This document shows positions 1-4,950 of a stretch of 6,020 nt of DNA, piece by piece; the stretch's first letter is position 1; every line of letters starts with the position of its first letter. The notes beneath the pieces are model-generated. The model was not told the DNA's origin and ran no database searches. It saw only the letters and a program-made list of their open reading frames with translations. The stretch is taken from contig CAYXGT010000120.1 of NCBI GenBank assembly GCA_964464635.1, positions 1 to 6,020 on the forward strand, written 5' to 3'. This stretch comes from CAYLMG01 sp964464635. GTDB lineage: Bacteria > Planctomycetota > Phycisphaerae > Sedimentisphaerales > Anaerobacaceae. A program made the translations under genes and the position numbers.

Positions 1-422
1 TGATACTGCGACATATGGTCACCCAGATACTGCTCCCAGCTCTGGCTGTTCCACAACTCGATATGGTCCCTCACTCCCACCAGTGTTATACTGTCTTCAT
101 CTTCCAGCCCAGCCCTTTTGCGAAGTTTCTCGTTCAGAAGTATCCTGCCCTGGTTATCGAGCTCGACCCTGGCTGCCAGGGCAAACGTCATCCTTTCAAA
201 CGCGACCGCCTCGTCGGCAGCTGTTGACTGCGGTGCCGCTGCAAGAACTATACGTTCAAAATATTTTTCCGGGTACAGACAAAGAATTCCGTTTGAGCCG
301 AGTACGATATAAAAGTTGCTCCCGTGTTCTTCGCAGTCGATTTGATTCCGAAGCTTATTTGTGATTAGAACCCTGCCCTTTTTGTCTATCGTATGAGTAT
401 ATTCACCTGTTAATAAAAGCAT
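1..422 (-). CDS. mraZ: Transcriptional regulator MraZ, 3'-truncated by the window edge
   Basis: MraZ is a DNA-binding protein of the SpoVT/AbrB fold. It heads the division and cell-wall (dcw) cluster and controls its own operon. Reading the complement from the ATG at 422 gives 140 codons with no stop. The protein starts MLLLTGEYTHTIDKKGR, matching the family's GEY-H-x-D-xKGR opening. It has the expected two half-repeats: DKKGRVLI at residues 13-20 and DNQGRILL at 89-96, each followed by a K-L-R helix. The family end signature is also present (LVGVRDHIELWN at 114-125, then W129 and Y132). Known MraZ proteins are roughly 140-155 residues, so only a few are missing. In the first half, the usual proline after the GR strand is replaced (ITNKLR), a small oddity. 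Upstream lie an AGGTGG at 433-438 (10 bases from the ATG) and an AGGAC at 427-431 (4 bases). The expected next gene, rsmH, would be off the left edge. Confidence 0.95.
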   Translation of the reverse strand, partial: MLLLTGEYTHTIDKKGRVLITNKLRNQIDCEEHGSNFYIVLGSNGILCLYPEKYFERIVLAAAPQSTAADEAVAFERMTFALAARVELDNQGRILLNEKLRKRAGLEDEDSITLVGVRDHIELWNSQSWEQYLGDHMSQY

Positions 423-468
423 GACCGTCCTGCCACCTATTCACCACTAAGCAATTTTCAACAGGGAG

Positions 469-496
469 ATATTACCACTTCTTCCCACTTTGTCAA
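469..496 (-). promoter_or_regulatory. Sigma-70-type promoter of mraZ
   Basis: On the minus strand a perfect -35 box TTGACA (491-496) is followed by a 16-base spacer and a -10 box TAATAT (469-474). Transcription would start near 462, giving a leader of about 40 bases before the mraZ ATG. The stretch immediately upstream (about 500-540) is nearly pure A/T, as in an UP element that contacts the RNA polymerase alpha subunit. Box positions are seen directly. Promoter activity is inferred, though the position ahead of mraZ makes it convincing. Confidence 0.8.
474..488 (-). promoter_or_regulatory. MraZ operator: two phased GTGG(G/T) boxes inside the promoter spacer
   Basis: On the minus strand AAGTGGGAAG is followed directly by AAGTGGTAAT, so GTGGG (484-488) and GTGGT (474-478) are repeated exactly 10 bases apart. 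E. coli MraZ is known to bind TGGGN direct repeats separated by 5 bases, which is the arrangement seen here (TGGGA, 5 bases, TGGTA). The boxes fill the gap between the -35 and -10 elements, so bound MraZ would block RNA polymerase. Two further GTGG copies lie in the leader (GTGGT at 443-447, GTGGC at 432-436, 11 bases apart). They may be extra weaker sites, or the second may simply be part of the ribosome binding site. Confidence 0.7.
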
Positions 497-610
497 CCAT
501 AAAACTATTTTTTTCTAAATTTTATTAAAATTTTATTATAGGACTGTTACAAAAATCGATAACTGCCTTAAATACAAGACCTTACAAGAAATCTCCCTTG
601 TTGTATTTCT

Positions 611-758
611 CGTTTAGCAGTCGCCGGGACTGCGACTGTATTTCTTTCCGCCCTTCGCGGCGAAAGCGTTTCTTTTTCCGTTTAGCAGTCGCCGGCCTGC
701 CCTGAGCCTGCCTGTGGTGAGCGGAGTCGAACCATCGAAGGGAACGGCGACTTTTTAA
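611..758. repeat. Hairpin-rich intergenic repeat element with direct and inverted copies
   Basis: A 17-base unit, cgtttagcagtcgccgg, occurs at 611-627 and again exactly at 679-695, 68 bases later. Its imperfect reverse complement (cggcgactttttaaac) lies at 745-760, so 687-694 (agtcgccg) pairs perfectly with 745-752. Between the arms is cctgagcctgcctg, then gagcggagtcgaa and atcgaaggg. This resembles the GAGCGGAGTCGAA-type intergenic repeats I recall from many bacterial genomes. The first unit also folds by itself (GCAGTC 617-622 with GACTGC 628-633), and ccgcccttcgcgg at 649-661 is a further small hairpin. The G+C content contrasts sharply with the A+T-rich flanks. A non-coding, non-autonomous repeat is likely. 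I see no transposase gene or terminal target-site duplication. Confidence 0.6.
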
Positions 759-856
759 ACTATGAATGTTTAATAAAAAAAATGAAATAAACACCGCGCC
801 GAAAACGTCTAAGTGTTAACAATGAAACACTCATTTACGAAATATCCCTGGTTTTA

Positions 857-869
857 GAGGCTCAGCCTC
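857..869. repeat. Short perfect inverted repeat upstream of the 921 gene
   Basis: GAGGCT and AGCCTC are separated by one base, forming a 5-bp stem with a 3-base loop in practice. It lies about 50 bases before the start codon at 921 and has no T tract. It may be a leader hairpin or operator half-sites. Function is not shown by the sequence. Confidence 0.35.
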
Positions 870-907
870 GATAAAATAACAAAGGTAAAATAGCAAAAAA
901 CTTTTTT

Positions 908-912
908 GGAGG
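908..912 (+). promoter_or_regulatory. Ribosome binding site that fixes the start of the 921 gene
   Basis: GGAGG lies 8 bases before the ATG at 921. A longer reading from the in-frame TTG at 906 would begin inside this Shine-Dalgarno sequence and would put MEAII in front of a typical MKKS signal-peptide start, so 921 is preferred. Confidence 0.85.
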
Positions 913-920
913 CCATTATT

Positions 921-1976
921 ATGAAAAAATCACTAATTACCTGCACTTTTCTTTCGGCTCTAATTCTTTTTACCTGCCTTTGCCCGGCAGAAGAAAAAGC
1001 TCAAAGCCCGCAGGAAAAAACCATCGCCGGCATCTGGAATCTGACAGCCGACCGTGGCGGCCGGCAAATGAACAGCACTCTTATTATCTGCACCGCCGAA
1101 AAGGAAAAACCAACGGTTCAATGGGGACTGGGCGGCGATGAAGACGAAATTTCAAATATCAAGCTCGAAGGCAGCAAGCTCACCTTCGACAGGACAAGAA
1201 GCTTCCGTGACCAGGAATTCACCTCAACGATAACCATCAACTATAATAAGCAAAAAGATTCCCTCACCGGTACAATCTCGTCCGACCGCGGAGACAACGA
1301 TGTCACCGGCACTCGCGTCATTCCAAAACCCGATGCCGTCGGCACCTGGATTATCAAAACCGAAAAAGGCGAGAGCACACTGACCATCAACCAAAAGGAT
1401 GGCAGGCTCGAAGGCAACTGGACCTCACCTCAAGGCGAAAGCAAGCTCTCGAATATCAAATTCGAAAAAGACAAACTCACCTTTGACCGTGTCACAAAAT
1501 TAGAAGACAGTGAATCCAAATCCTCTTTTAAAGGCGAAGTCAGGGGCAACGAGCTGAAAGGCGAAATCACAGACGAAGCAGGCACAACAGAAGTAACTGC
1601 CGCGCGACTCGGCGCAGAAATCATCGGAAAATGGGCTCTCACTACCACTTCCGACCGAGGCGAGAGAACGAGTATTCTGCTCATCGACAAAGACCTCACA
1701 GGCAGATACGCTATGGGTTTCGGCGAAATGGATACAAGCAAAATAAAGCTCGACGGTGACAAGGTAACTTTCTACATCGATATGTCGTTCGGCGACCGCG
1801 ATTTCAGCATGGATTACGAGCTCAAACTAAAAGACGGCAAGCTCGAAGGACAGGTCTTTTCCGACAGAGGCGATAATAAGGTCACCGGCAAAAAGATTCT
1901 CCCCAAACCTAAAGAAGAAAAACCAGCCCGGACCAAAGAAGAGGAAAAATCAACCGGGACTGAAACAGAAGACTAA
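921..1976 (+). CDS. Exported protein with three tandem lipocalin-like beta repeats, function unknown
   Basis: This 351-residue protein begins MKKSLITCTFLSALILFTC and has a probable signal peptidase I cut after CPA (residue 23). Cysteines near the cut do not form a standard lipobox. The mature part has three repeats of about 90 residues, beginning GIW (37), GTW (141) and GKW (236). Each runs G-x-W, a short strand pair, an S-x-I-K-(L/F)-x-x-x-K-(L/V)-T-F segment (residues 78-89, 177-188, 273-284), a long charged hairpin, and a final L-x-G ... V-T-(G/A). The alternating pattern suggests beta-meander or lipocalin-like barrels. Repeats 1 and 3 share SDRGDN-x-VTG (121-130, 314-323) and the following PKP, and repeat 2 has lost these. 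The tail (329-351) is Lys/Glu-rich and probably disordered. A family name or ligand is not recognisable to me. It sits alone, with a hairpin terminator after it. Export and repeat structure are well supported, while the biochemical role is unknown. Confidence 0.85.
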   Translation: MKKSLITCTFLSALILFTCLCPAEEKAQSPQEKTIAGIWNLTADRGGRQMNSTLIICTAEKEKPTVQWGLGGDEDEISNIKLEGSKLTFDRTRSFRDQEFTSTITINYNKQKDSLTGTISSDRGDNDVTGTRVIPKPDAVGTWIIKTEKGESTLTINQKDGRLEGNWTSPQGESKLSNIKFEKDKLTFDRVTKLEDSESKSSFKGEVRGNELKGEITDEAGTTEVTAARLGAEIIGKWALTTTSDRGERTSILLIDKDLTGRYAMGFGEMDTSKIKLDGDKVTFYIDMSFGDRDFSMDYELKLKDGKLEGQVFSDRGDNKVTGKKILPKPKEEKPARTKEEEKSTGTETED

Positions 1977-2004
1977 AACTCTTAAAGCAATAAACCGATA
2001 TCAA

Positions 2005-2041
2005 CCGGCAGCAGCCTGTAAGCATTACTCGCTGCTGCCGG
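2005..2041 (+). terminator. Strong hairpin after the 921 gene, probable terminator
   Basis: CCGGCAGCAGC (2005-2015) pairs perfectly with GCTGCTGCCGG (2031-2041). The 15-base loop can add a small inner GTAA/TTAC stem (2018-2021 with 2025-2028). The hairpin begins 29 bases after the stop codon at 1976. The following T tract is weak (catttct), so intrinsic termination is likely but not certain. It stands between converging units (the 921 gene and the minus-strand tRNA) and could act in both directions. Confidence 0.6.
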
Positions 2042-2165
2042 CATTTCTACAAATACAACATCACACTTTTGCTTCAGCTAATGCTGCTTCAACTGAAATT
2101 CATAAAGGTTGATACTAATTAAAGCAATCTTTAGAACTTCTGGAACAGTGTCTTTTAAAAAAGAA

Positions 2166-2236
2166 AGCGGGCGATGGGAATCGAACCCACATAGCCAGCT
2201 TGGAAGGCTGGGGCTTTACCATTAAGCTACGCCCGC
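2166..2236 (-). tRNA. tRNA-Gly, anticodon UCC
   Basis: The complement folds as a complete cloverleaf. The acceptor GCGGGCG (2230-2236) pairs with CGCCCGC (2167-2173), with discriminator U at 2166. The D arm is GCTTAATGGTAAAGC. The anticodon arm is CCAGC-CTTCCAA-GCTGG with anticodon TCC. The T arm is GTGGG-TTCGATT-CCCAT, and the variable loop is short. Anticodon UCC reads GGA and GGG glycine codons. Length is 71 bases without CCA, and the 3' CCA is not encoded (TTC follows), so it would be added by tRNA nucleotidyltransferase. A run of six T residues on the minus strand (2157-2162), just past the 3' end, probably helps end the transcript. Confidence 0.96.
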
Positions 2237-2244
2237 TTTTATAA

Positions 2245-2273
2245 TTGATTATTACCTGATTATTATTTATTAT
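2245..2273 (+). promoter_or_regulatory. Possible promoter of proA, overlapping the tRNA promoter
   Basis: On the plus strand TTGATT (2245-2250, 4 of 6) is followed by 17 bases and TATTAT (2268-2273, 5 of 6), with a start near 2280 and a leader of about 54 bases before the proA ATG at 2334. It lies on top of the divergent tRNA promoter. The stretch is very A+T-rich, so chance matches are easy. Confidence 0.3.
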
Positions 2274-2290
2274 TCGTATCGAATGGTCAA
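2262..2290 (-). promoter_or_regulatory. Probable promoter of tRNA-Gly
   Basis: On the minus strand TTGACC (2285-2290, 5 of 6 matches to consensus) is followed by 17 bases and AATAAT (2262-2267, 5 of 6). This would start transcription near 2255, about 20 bases before the mature tRNA 5' end at 2236. Spacing and position fit well. The local A+T richness means the -10 box could be matched by chance. Confidence 0.55.
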
Positions 2291-2333
2291 TTATAAACAG
2301 CGAAAAATATGAAAAAACAGAAAAGAAACAAAT

Positions 2334-3611
2334 ATGGAAATCGCACAAAAAGCTGAAACAGCAAAACAGGCCTCTATCAGCCTGGCTGCCGTAAAAACAG
2401 AGCTGAAAAATAAGGCATTGGACGCAATCGCAAAAGCTATCGAAAAACAAAAAGAGCAAATCATCGCGGCCAACAAAACAGACCTCACCGCCGCTGAGAA
2501 AAATAAGCTTCCCTCACCACTGCTGAAAAGGCTTAAATTCGACGAGAAAAAAATAAACGAAGTATGCGCGGCAATCGAAAGCTTAATTAAGCTCGATGAC
2601 CCGGTCGGTAAAATCCTTGCGGTGACACAGCTCGACGACGGCTTGGAGCTTTTCAAAGTAAGCTGCCCTATCGGCGTTATCGGCATGATATTCGAATCAA
2701 GGCCGGACGCATTAGTACAAATATCAACGCTGTGCCTGAAAAGCGGTAACGCAGTCCTGCTCAAAGGTGGAAGCGAAGCTGCGAATACAAATAAAATACT
2801 GGCTGGCATAATCGAACAGGCAGCAAAAGATTACTTACCCGATGGCTGGATTCAGCTCCTTCAGACCAGAGAAGACGTCGCAGCGATGCTCAAGCTGGAT
2901 GAATACATCGACTTGATTGTGCCGCGAGGCTCGAACCAGTTCGTAAAATTTATAATGGATAATACCAACATCGCCGTGCTCGGACACGCAGACGGAATAT
3001 GTCACGTCTATGTTAACGCCGACGCTGATATCGAAATGGCCGTAAAAATAACCGTCGATTCCAAATGCCAGTACGTGGCCGTGTGCAACGCCGCCGAAAC
3101 ACTTTTAGTAGATGACAAAATTACAAAAGAATTCCTGCCGAAAGTAAAAGCTGCTCTTGAGAAACAGGGAGTTGAGATTCGCGGCTGTGAAAAGACTCGA
3201 AAGATTATAGATGTTAAAGAGGCGACAGAAGAAGATTGGCGGACGGAGTATCTGGATTTGATTTTATCAATCAAAATAGTAAGTGGTATTGATGAAGCAA
3301 TTGGGCACATAAATAGATACGGCTCAAAACATACGGATGCGATTGTTACTGGTGACAAAGAAAAGGCTGAGAAGTTTATGGATTTGGTTGACTCTGCGTG
3401 TGTTTTCTGGAACTGCTCGACTCGTTTCAACGATGGCTACCGGTTCGGCCTGGGCGCAGAGGTTGGTATAAGCACAAACAAGATTCACGCCCGCGGCCCC
3501 GTAGGCCTCGAAGGCCTTATGATCTACAAATGGAAACTGCTCGGCAAAGGCCAGACGGTAGAGGACTATTCAATCGGCAAAAAGCAATTCAGGCACAGGA
3601 AAATAAAATAA
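2334..3611 (+). CDS. proA: Glutamate-5-semialdehyde dehydrogenase (gamma-glutamyl phosphate reductase)
   Basis: This enzyme performs the second step of proline synthesis. It reduces gamma-glutamyl phosphate with NADPH to glutamate-5-semialdehyde, which cyclises to pyrroline-5-carboxylate. It is cytoplasmic and of the aldehyde dehydrogenase superfamily. The 425-residue length is normal for the family (E. coli 417). Signature segments occur in order: PIGVIGMIFESRPDA (112-126), CLKSGNAVLLKGGSEA (134-149), IVPRGSNQ (195-202), GICHVYV (221-227), the catalytic-cysteine segment VCNAAETLLV (250-259, nucleophile Cys251), HTDAIVT (333-339), STRFNDGYRFGLGAEVGIST (362-381) and HARGPVGL (385-392). No key residue is missing. 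The start at 2334 gives the usual N-terminal helix but has no clear Shine-Dalgarno sequence. ProB, the kinase partner that hands over the labile phosphate, is not adjacent. The next gene starts 71 bases downstream with its own strong ribosome binding site. Confidence 0.96.
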   Translation: MEIAQKAETAKQASISLAAVKTELKNKALDAIAKAIEKQKEQIIAANKTDLTAAEKNKLPSPLLKRLKFDEKKINEVCAAIESLIKLDDPVGKILAVTQLDDGLELFKVSCPIGVIGMIFESRPDALVQISTLCLKSGNAVLLKGGSEAANTNKILAGIIEQAAKDYLPDGWIQLLQTREDVAAMLKLDEYIDLIVPRGSNQFVKFIMDNTNIAVLGHADGICHVYVNADADIEMAVKITVDSKCQYVAVCNAAETLLVDDKITKEFLPKVKAALEKQGVEIRGCEKTRKIIDVKEATEEDWRTEYLDLILSIKIVSGIDEAIGHINRYGSKHTDAIVTGDKEKAEKFMDLVDSACVFWNCSTRFNDGYRFGLGAEVGISTNKIHARGPVGLEGLMIYKWKLLGKGQTVEDYSIGKKQFRHRKIK

Positions 3612-3669
3612 CATCTCGAGACTAAACTGTCAGGGAAAATGTTGCATATTATTGTCTCAGTTCACCGGA

Positions 3670-3677
3670 AAGGAGGT
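3670..3677 (+). promoter_or_regulatory. Strong ribosome binding site of the 3683 gene
   Basis: AAGGAGGT is a near-perfect match to the 16S rRNA anti-Shine-Dalgarno. It ends 5 bases before the ATG at 3683 and confirms that start. It contrasts with proA, which lacks such a site. Confidence 0.85.
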
Positions 3678-3682
3678 ATAAA

Positions 3683-4315
3683 ATGCCTCACAGAAAACTA
3701 TTCCTTTTAATTGCTTTTGTCTTTTTCTTCTCCTGCTGTTTATGCTTTGCTCTGGTTACGACAAGATATATTGGTGACTGGCCCGATACCTGGCCCAAAG
3801 AATTAGAGCCTTTCCGTAAAAAAGCAATGACCTTTGACATTATGACAGGAACTCAGGAAAATGCGTATGAAATACATTTCGAAAAACGAGAGGAATTTGA
3901 GAATCTCTGGCCGACAATCTTGAAACTGAAAGATAAAGGAGCCCCGCTGACACTTCGAAGCATTGAAAAGCCCTTCAAAAAGGGCAAGCTGTTCAATAAT
4001 GAAAAACCCGTCGTGCGTATATTTAGCTATTGCCACCCTGCACAGCCACGTTACCGCCCCGGCGGAAAGAAGCTTATACCAGCACCACCCTGGCCGGATT
4101 CAATCAAGTCTCCAACCGGCCAGTTACCTGAATATGTAACAATATCGCAAGACGGTAATTCCTTGATCCCGGTTGAAGATAGAAAACTAACGGTAATCAA
4201 ATATCGTGCGCGAACTGATATCGAATTAGTGGTTGACGGAAATATTATCGACCTTAATCGTATTCCCTTACCAGCGGATACTCCTATTATCGATAAAAGA
4301 TTCGAAGAAAAATAG
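3683..4315 (+). CDS. Small exported or membrane-anchored protein of unknown function
   Basis: This 210-residue protein begins MPHRKLFLLIAFVFFFSCC. The hydrophobic stretch at about residues 6-25 is a signal peptide or N-terminal anchor. Cys18, Cys19 and Cys21 lie in it, but no standard lipobox is clear. Next come a Trp/Pro-rich motif GDWPDTWPKELEP (31-43) and a segment YEIHFEKREEFENLWP (62-77) that reads into L-K-x-KGAPLTL, likely an alpha/beta fold. A Pro-rich linker follows (about 119-145, HPAQPRYRPGG then PAPPWPD). The C-terminal strands (VTISQDGNSLIPV, ELVVDGNIIDL) look beta-rich. I do not recognise a family. It lies 71 bases after proA on the same strand, so co-transcription is possible, although no functional link to proline synthesis is visible. 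It converges with the minus-strand gene ending at 4418. Confidence 0.8.
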   Translation: MPHRKLFLLIAFVFFFSCCLCFALVTTRYIGDWPDTWPKELEPFRKKAMTFDIMTGTQENAYEIHFEKREEFENLWPTILKLKDKGAPLTLRSIEKPFKKGKLFNNEKPVVRIFSYCHPAQPRYRPGGKKLIPAPPWPDSIKSPTGQLPEYVTISQDGNSLIPVEDRKLTVIKYRARTDIELVVDGNIIDLNRIPLPADTPIIDKRFEEK

Positions 4316-4341
4316 TGTAACATAAACAATCACACTAAGTA

Positions 4342-4362
4342 TGAGATTTGAAATCTCAAATC
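4342..4362. repeat. Overlapping palindromes between convergent genes
   Basis: TGAGATTT-g-AAATCTCA (4342-4358) is a perfect 17-base palindrome. A second inverted repeat, GATTTGA-aatc-TCAAATC (4345-4362), overlaps it, so the two hairpins cannot form together. It lies in the 102-base gap between the stops at 4315 and 4418. A bidirectional terminator is possible, but there is no T tract and the stems are A+T-rich. A small dispersed intergenic repeat is the alternative. Confidence 0.4.
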
Positions 4363-4417
4363 GGCATGAATCCATGTCTAAAATTCTTCGTATCCTGGTG
4401 TCTTCGTTCTCAAATAA

Positions 4418-4783
4418 TCATTCTATATCAAACTTCTTTTCGGCGTAGCCTTCGATTTGCACCAATACGAATTTGATTTCAAATGAATCCTCCGAGACGG
4501 GCTTGTCGGCCCGCTTGAATTCGCGAATGGGTAACTGGACAAAACCTCCGGGTGAAATTGATGCCCGAAACGACTTTTGAATCTCCAGAGACCGGTCATT
4601 CAGAAATACATCTCCGCCGCTCCAGGGCTGCTGCCCCCTGTTCCAGACGTAAACACTCTGGTTTGCTATCTGCACTTCAGCTTCCAATTGCGGTTGCTTT
4701 TTCGAGCTGCAGCAGAGCAATACCACGCCAGCACAGAACAGCAGACACACCGAAATCAAGCGCTTGCAGAAAGAGTTTTCCAT
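4418..4783 (-). CDS. Small putative lipoprotein of unknown function
   Basis: This 121-residue protein begins MENSFCKRLISVCLLFCAG. The hydrophobic region at about residues 9-23 ends in LLCCSSKKQ, with Cys24 and Cys25. It resembles a lipoprotein signal, although Leu or Cys at the position before the modified cysteine is not the usual small residue, so simple secretion or anchoring remains possible. The mature part has VQIANQSVYVWNRG (37-50), then PWSGGDVFLND (53-63), then ISPGGFVQLPIREF (76-89), and ends with a strand-rich EIKFVLVQIEGYAEKKFDI. This looks like one small beta-sandwich domain. The ATG at 4783 is supported by AGGAG (4793-4797) 9 bases upstream, and a promoter is visible at 4858-4887. 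No family is recognised. It stands alone and convergent with the 3683 gene. Confidence 0.82.
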   Translation of the reverse strand: MENSFCKRLISVCLLFCAGVVLLCCSSKKQPQLEAEVQIANQSVYVWNRGQQPWSGGDVFLNDRSLEIQKSFRASISPGGFVQLPIREFKRADKPVSEDSFEIKFVLVQIEGYAEKKFDIE

Positions 4784-4950
4784 TCGTTATAACTCCTGTT
4801 TTAATACGCTCTTTTAAATATCCTGCCAATCAACACCTTTAAATTTTTTACTATCATATCTTAAACAATTATAACCAAATCTGTCAATATATACAGTTAA
4901 AATTTTATATCGGCAACAAAGATAATTGATTATGAATTGTAGATTTAGGA
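4784..4950. other. A+T-rich gap between the lipoprotein and GLUG genes
   Basis: This 167-base gap holds the ribosome binding site and promoter of the minus-strand lipoprotein gene. No hairpin with a T tract is visible after the GLUG gene stop at 4951, so its transcript may run into the lipoprotein gene or end by a factor-dependent route. Confidence 0.5.
4858..4887 (-). promoter_or_regulatory. Probable promoter of the minus-strand lipoprotein gene
   Basis: A perfect TTGACA (4882-4887, minus strand) is followed by 18 bases and TAAGAT (4858-4863, 4 of 6). This gives a leader of about 70 bases to the ATG at 4783. A perfect TATAAT also sits at 4868-4873, but only 8 bases after TTGACA, which is too close to pair with it. 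It would need a different, poor -35. The -35 box makes a promoter here likely, while the exact -10 is uncertain. Confidence 0.5.

Larger units (their letters stand above)
546..905. other. Gene-free intergenic region between mraZ and the 921 gene
   Basis: No credible coding region is present on either strand. A 70-codon minus-strand frame at 582-794 is Arg/Lys/Ser-rich low-complexity sequence running through the repeat element below, without a family match or a good ribosome binding site, so I do not call it. The region contains the G+C-rich repeat element (about 611-758) and a small hairpin at 857-869, set in A+T-rich sequence. I could not identify a convincing promoter for the gene at 921. 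TTAACA at 816-821 has no good partner -10 box. Confidence 0.6.

Noticed and set aside
15..364. Plus-strand frames at 15-227, 83-364 and 118-312
   Set aside because: These are shadows of mraZ, which matches its family throughout on the minus strand.
582..794. Minus-strand 70-codon frame
   Set aside because: It is translated from the hairpin-rich repeat, is of low complexity and Arg/Lys/Ser-rich, and lacks a ribosome binding site or family resemblance.
906..920. TTG start at 906 for the three-repeat protein
   Set aside because: It overlaps the GGAGG ribosome binding site and puts five residues before a standard MKKS signal-peptide start. The ATG at 921 is correctly spaced.
1430..1762. Minus-strand 110-codon frame
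   Set aside because: It is antisense to the repeat protein, is Ser/Leu-rich shadow sequence, and has no ribosome binding site.
2309..2356. 15-codon upstream reading frame overlapping the proA start
   Set aside because: ATG at 2309 is out of frame and reads Lys-rich sequence to a stop inside proA. Without a ribosome binding site or conservation data it is probably chance in A-rich sequence.
2115..2809. Minus-strand frames at 2115-2459 and 2291-2809
   Set aside because: The first runs through the tRNA gene and the second is antisense to proA. Both have Phe/Ser-rich shadow composition.
4552..4842. Plus-strand frames at 4552-4842 and 4577-4792
   Set aside because: They are antisense to the lipoprotein gene, which has its own ribosome binding site, promoter and signal sequence.
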